Below are positions 7,301 through 8,368 of a stretch of DNA of 8,368 nucleotides, in pieces; positions within the stretch are counted from its first letter, which is position 1; each line of letters begins with the position of its first letter. The stretch lies in the NCBI GenBank assembly GCA_030621805.1, contig JAUXGY010000065.1, forward strand, positions 1-8,368. Reading direction: 5' to 3'. The notes under the pieces were generated by a model, which was given only the letters and a program-made list of their open reading frames with translations, was not told the DNA's origin and did no database searches. Source of the stretch: Kiritimatiellales bacterium (GTDB taxonomy: Bacteria; Verrucomicrobiota; Kiritimatiellia; Kiritimatiellales; Pontiellaceae). Both the position numbers and the translations under genes were made by a program.

Positions 7301-7500
7301 CCGAGCTCCAACGCCTCCTACTCATTGCCGAACTGCGCATGGTCGCCGCCGATGCCGGCATCAAATCCATCATTGTCCGCAACGGGAAAGTCATGCTCTC
7401 CAAAGATCGGGAATACCTCACCCACGCCGGCCGCCATCCGCTTCTCGACAGCCAGACTGCTACGTTGATGCTTAAAGAGCTGATTGAATTAATTCGGTAG
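4327..7500 (+). CDS. mfd: Transcription-repair coupling factor Mfd
   Basis: This 1057-residue ATPase releases RNA polymerase stalled at DNA lesions and recruits UvrA for nucleotide excision repair. Domains in order: a UvrB-like N-terminal module (about 30-245) with GEAALRGGILDCWP and VRIEFFGNEIDSIRLFD; a linker domain (about 260-395); the CarD-like RNA-polymerase-interaction domain (about 405-465: GDFVVHVEHGVGKYLG to YLPVTQAHLL); and a RecG-like helicase pair. The helicases show Walker A GDVGFGKTE (558-566, Lys564), Walker B IIDEEQRFG (Asp659, Glu660), SATPIPRTLYM, QLRGRVGRS (828-836) and the translocation segment ELRGAGNMLG. The C-terminal domain extends from about 915 to 1057. It is somewhat shorter than E. 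coli Mfd (1148) but all motifs are intact. Residues 87-108 are an apparent in-frame palindromic insertion. No ribosome binding site precedes the ATG; residues before about 30 are unconserved in character, so the start is the least certain part. The gene is convergent with ddl. Confidence 0.97.
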   Translation: MFILPKHNEPTTLPPMTLRSGKTSTPRVDRAVLKGVTAGHAHMADAPITAQALFALGVFRHLKLPLLWVAADVREMERLHESTCTLVDATSPSHTPRKKSDEDVASTIHLFQPMEKDPAVFGEHLKLVQHLAEKNRLIIITCPQALEQDVPVTGKSKQAVRTLTVGETHRPDELTNWMSNAGYEFGVEVYSQGEAALRGGILDCWPPGAPRPVRIEFFGNEIDSIRLFDDQTQCSIEKTHAIKLPQMNFGFAGNNTCPLTGLLPPNTLIVNAITTQSSRLTLKTDFQHYETNLSAASLTTTPKEAERARRNFVEQRCAEASKDWNIHFFFETKGTLARFRELYEAFGGFHALNLHQGVLHESATDPSRKIRIITESDFYAYHTNRSAHARNAKRFKKQERVSEAADIQPGDFVVHVEHGVGKYLGLVETTFSGRSMEVLSIEYAKGEKVYLPVTQAHLLTRYKGMGKHTPKPHILGGRKWKNDKATAQEAVQDLAGKLLQTQAERQAKRGFRFSKDTAMQAEFEAAFPYTETPDQLTASDELKRDMEKTRPMDRLLCGDVGFGKTEVAMRAAFKAIMDGKQVAVLVPTTVLAQQHYESFVERMAAFPVRIDMVSRFRTRSQQNKTLGQTLDGEVDLLIGTHRLLSKDVGFKNLGLVIIDEEQRFGVEAKERLKELRKQVDLITMSATPIPRTLYMGMTGVRDLSTIKTAPQERQPVDTHVIPYDEEIVAKAIRMELHRNGQIFYLHNRVKTIHLVDNKLRALVPEARIAVAHGQMPEKELSEIMHAFVQGRFDVLLCTTIIESGVDIPNCNTMIIENAERFGLSDLYQLRGRVGRSNHKAFAYLMLSPGGNMIDAARDRMNAIQRYTGLGSGFRLALRDLELRGAGNMLGAKQSGHISTIGFDLYCQLLRRTIAILKGKRPPPLMDVVVKLDFLDLSPKVGKSEHGAFIPYDYIEDENQRLRLYQRISALASKSEITQIKREIKDRFGKLPAELQRLLLIAELRMVAADAGIKSIIVRNGKVMLSKDREYLTHAGRHPLLDSQTATLMLKELIELIR
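4395..4425 (+). repeat. GC-rich hairpin in the first codons of mfd
   Basis: AAGCACC (4395-4401) pairs with GGTGCTT (4419-4425). After one C:C mismatch, CCCGG (4403-4407) pairs with CCGGG (4413-4417), closing on the loop GTCGA. That makes 12 paired bases within codons 23-33, before the conserved part of the protein. It may slow early translation or be an old palindromic insertion; chance in GC-rich coding DNA is not excluded. Confidence 0.45.
4583..4648. repeat. 66-bp in-frame palindromic element inside mfd
   Basis: TTGTAGACGCGACGTCC (4583-4599) and GGACGTCGCTTCTACAA (4632-4648) are reverse complements at 16 of 17 positions, with a 32-bp centre. The right part also folds on its own (GCGACG-AGGA-CGTCGC, 4625-4640). 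The segment is exactly 22 codons long and encodes hydrophilic, charged residues (VDATSPSHTPRKKSDEDVAS). By my alignment from memory, these fall between a helix and the next strand of the UvrB-like domain and have no counterpart in E. coli Mfd. This resembles the Rickettsia palindromic elements, which insert in frame into genes, though no sequence relationship is claimed. Confidence 0.65.
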
Positions 7501-7601
7501 GGACAGACCGCCGAGCTGGTTTCCTCCGCACTCCATGATTATTTCTACAGCATATGCAACGCGCCTACCCTAATCGGAAATAGGCCTATCTTTCTGCTGA
7601 T
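7501..7601. other. Convergent spacer between mfd and ddl
   Basis: These 101 bp hold no gene. The only structure is a 10-bp perfect palindrome ATAGGCCTAT (7580-7589) flanked by AA and CTTT. With no loop it makes a poor hairpin, so a bidirectional terminator is not supported. Confidence 0.4.
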
Positions 7602-8368
7602 CTATACCGTCGCCAGCTCCATGATGCGGCCGCAGAGTTCGGGAAAATCGATTCCAGCGGCGTGCGCGGCTTTGGGCAGGAGGCTGGTGGCGGTGAAGCC
7701 GGGAATGCTGTTGAGCTCCAAGACGTAGGGTTTACCTTCGGGGGAAAGCCGGAAGTCGACGCGGCCAAAGCCTTTGGCGTCGAGTGCACAGAAGGTTTTG
7801 AGTGCGATGGCTTGCAGCTCGGCAGTAACGGCGGGCGGCAATTCAGCGGGGACGATGTATTGGGTTTCACCAGTGACATATTTGGCATCGAAGTCATACC
7901 ATCCGGAGGCGGTTTTGATCTCGACGACGGGAAGCACTTGTTCGTCCACAATACTAACGGTCAACTCCCGCCCGGGAATATATTGCTCAACCAGCGCTTC
8001 GCCGGAATGGCGGACGGCATCGGCAAAGGCATCGCTCCACTGGGCTTCCTCAAAGACGAGGTGGCAGCCGACGCTGGAGCCTTCGCGCGGCGGTTTAACC
8101 ACGAGAGGAAATGGAAGGGTGCGGGCGGGGGCATCGGTCAAGACCTCCCCTTCTGGAACGGGGATTCCATGCTTCGAGAGTTGCTTGCGGGTCAACACCT
8201 TGTCGAACGACACCCGACAAGATTCGGCATCGGAACCGGTGTAGGGCATCCTCAAGCTGGTCAAAATTTTCTGAATTTCACCGTCTTCACCAAAGGTGCC
8301 GTGCAGCGCCACGAATGCGGCCTCCACGTCGGAAGGAAGCGTGAACTGCTTGGATACGATGTCGATCT
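7602..8368 (-). CDS. ddl: D-alanine--D-alanine ligase, 5' end outside the window
   Basis: This cytoplasmic ATP-grasp enzyme joins two D-alanines to make the dipeptide used for peptidoglycan precursors. The frame stays open to the window edge, so at least 254 codons are visible and the true start lies beyond 8368. A GTG at 8327 falls inside the conserved VEAAFVALHGTFGEDG and is not the start. Visible signatures are LHGTFGEDG, the ATP-binding VVKPPREGSSVG, EQYIPGRELTVSIV, the omega-loop region KYVTGETQYIVPAEL, and the metal and substrate site GFGRVDFRL followed by YVLELNSIPGFTATSLLP (Asp, Glu and Asn ligands present). The C-terminus (GIDFPELCGRIMELATV) is complete. A usual length near 300 implies about 50-60 N-terminal residues are missing. 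Ddl genes often sit with mur genes upstream, which cannot be checked here. There is no sign of decay. Confidence 0.95.
   Translation of the reverse strand, partial: IDIVSKQFTLPSDVEAAFVALHGTFGEDGEIQKILTSLRMPYTGSDAESCRVSFDKVLTRKQLSKHGIPVPEGEVLTDAPARTLPFPLVVKPPREGSSVGCHLVFEEAQWSDAFADAVRHSGEALVEQYIPGRELTVSIVDEQVLPVVEIKTASGWYDFDAKYVTGETQYIVPAELPPAVTAELQAIALKTFCALDAKGFGRVDFRLSPEGKPYVLELNSIPGFTATSLLPKAAHAAGIDFPELCGRIMELATV

Noticed and set aside
7580..7589. ATAGGCCTAT palindrome as a bidirectional terminator between mfd and ddl
   Set aside because: A continuous palindrome with no loop and no T-runs of useful length; a GC-poor stem.
8325..8327. GTG at 8327 as the start of ddl
   Set aside because: The frame continues upstream to the window edge, and the GTG lies inside a conserved Ddl segment, so it is an internal valine.

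Overview
The window looks like chromosomal DNA from a free-living Gram-negative-type bacterium. The likeliest home is the Planctomycetota-Verrucomicrobiota-Kiritimatiellota-Lentisphaerota group. That placement is an inference from gene content (a secreted glycosidase-like protein, a short secreted alkaline phosphatase, an IS481-type element, a CDP-alcohol transferase with a variant motif) and not from a marker gene. No rRNA, tRNA, CRISPR array or phage gene was found.

Layout. Positions 1-206 are a leader with a small hairpin ahead of a secreted alkaline phosphatase (207-1316, +). Positions 1317-1755 are a scar-like accessory patch. It holds a possible truncated one-helix membrane ORF (1382-1543, +), a 12-bp-arm palindrome (1514-1549), and the 5' end of an IS481-family transposase (minus strand, about 1548-1703). 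That fragment starts inside an 18-bp-arm hairpin (1684-1734). A secreted glycoside-hydrolase-like protein (1733-3523, -) runs straight into the insertion-sequence end and takes its last few codons and stop from it. Upstream of it on the same strand is a CDP-alcohol phosphatidyltransferase family membrane enzyme (3594-4259, -). A 67-bp divergent spacer separates that gene from mfd, the transcription-repair coupling factor (4327-7500, +). The window ends with a convergent D-alanine--D-alanine ligase gene (7602 to beyond 8368, -), whose N-terminus lies outside the window.

The genes do not form one pathway. mfd and ddl are housekeeping genes (DNA repair and peptidoglycan precursor synthesis). The transferase is probably a phospholipid or related lipid enzyme. 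The phosphatase and the glycosidase-like protein are exported scavenging or degradative enzymes.

The most unusual signals are non-coding structures. One is a 66-bp near-perfect palindromic segment lying exactly in frame (22 codons) inside the N-terminal domain of mfd, resembling a protein-coding palindromic element insertion. The second is the hairpin over the transposase start, entered by read-through from the glycosidase gene. The third is a GC-rich palindrome at the point where two apparently truncated reading frames meet.
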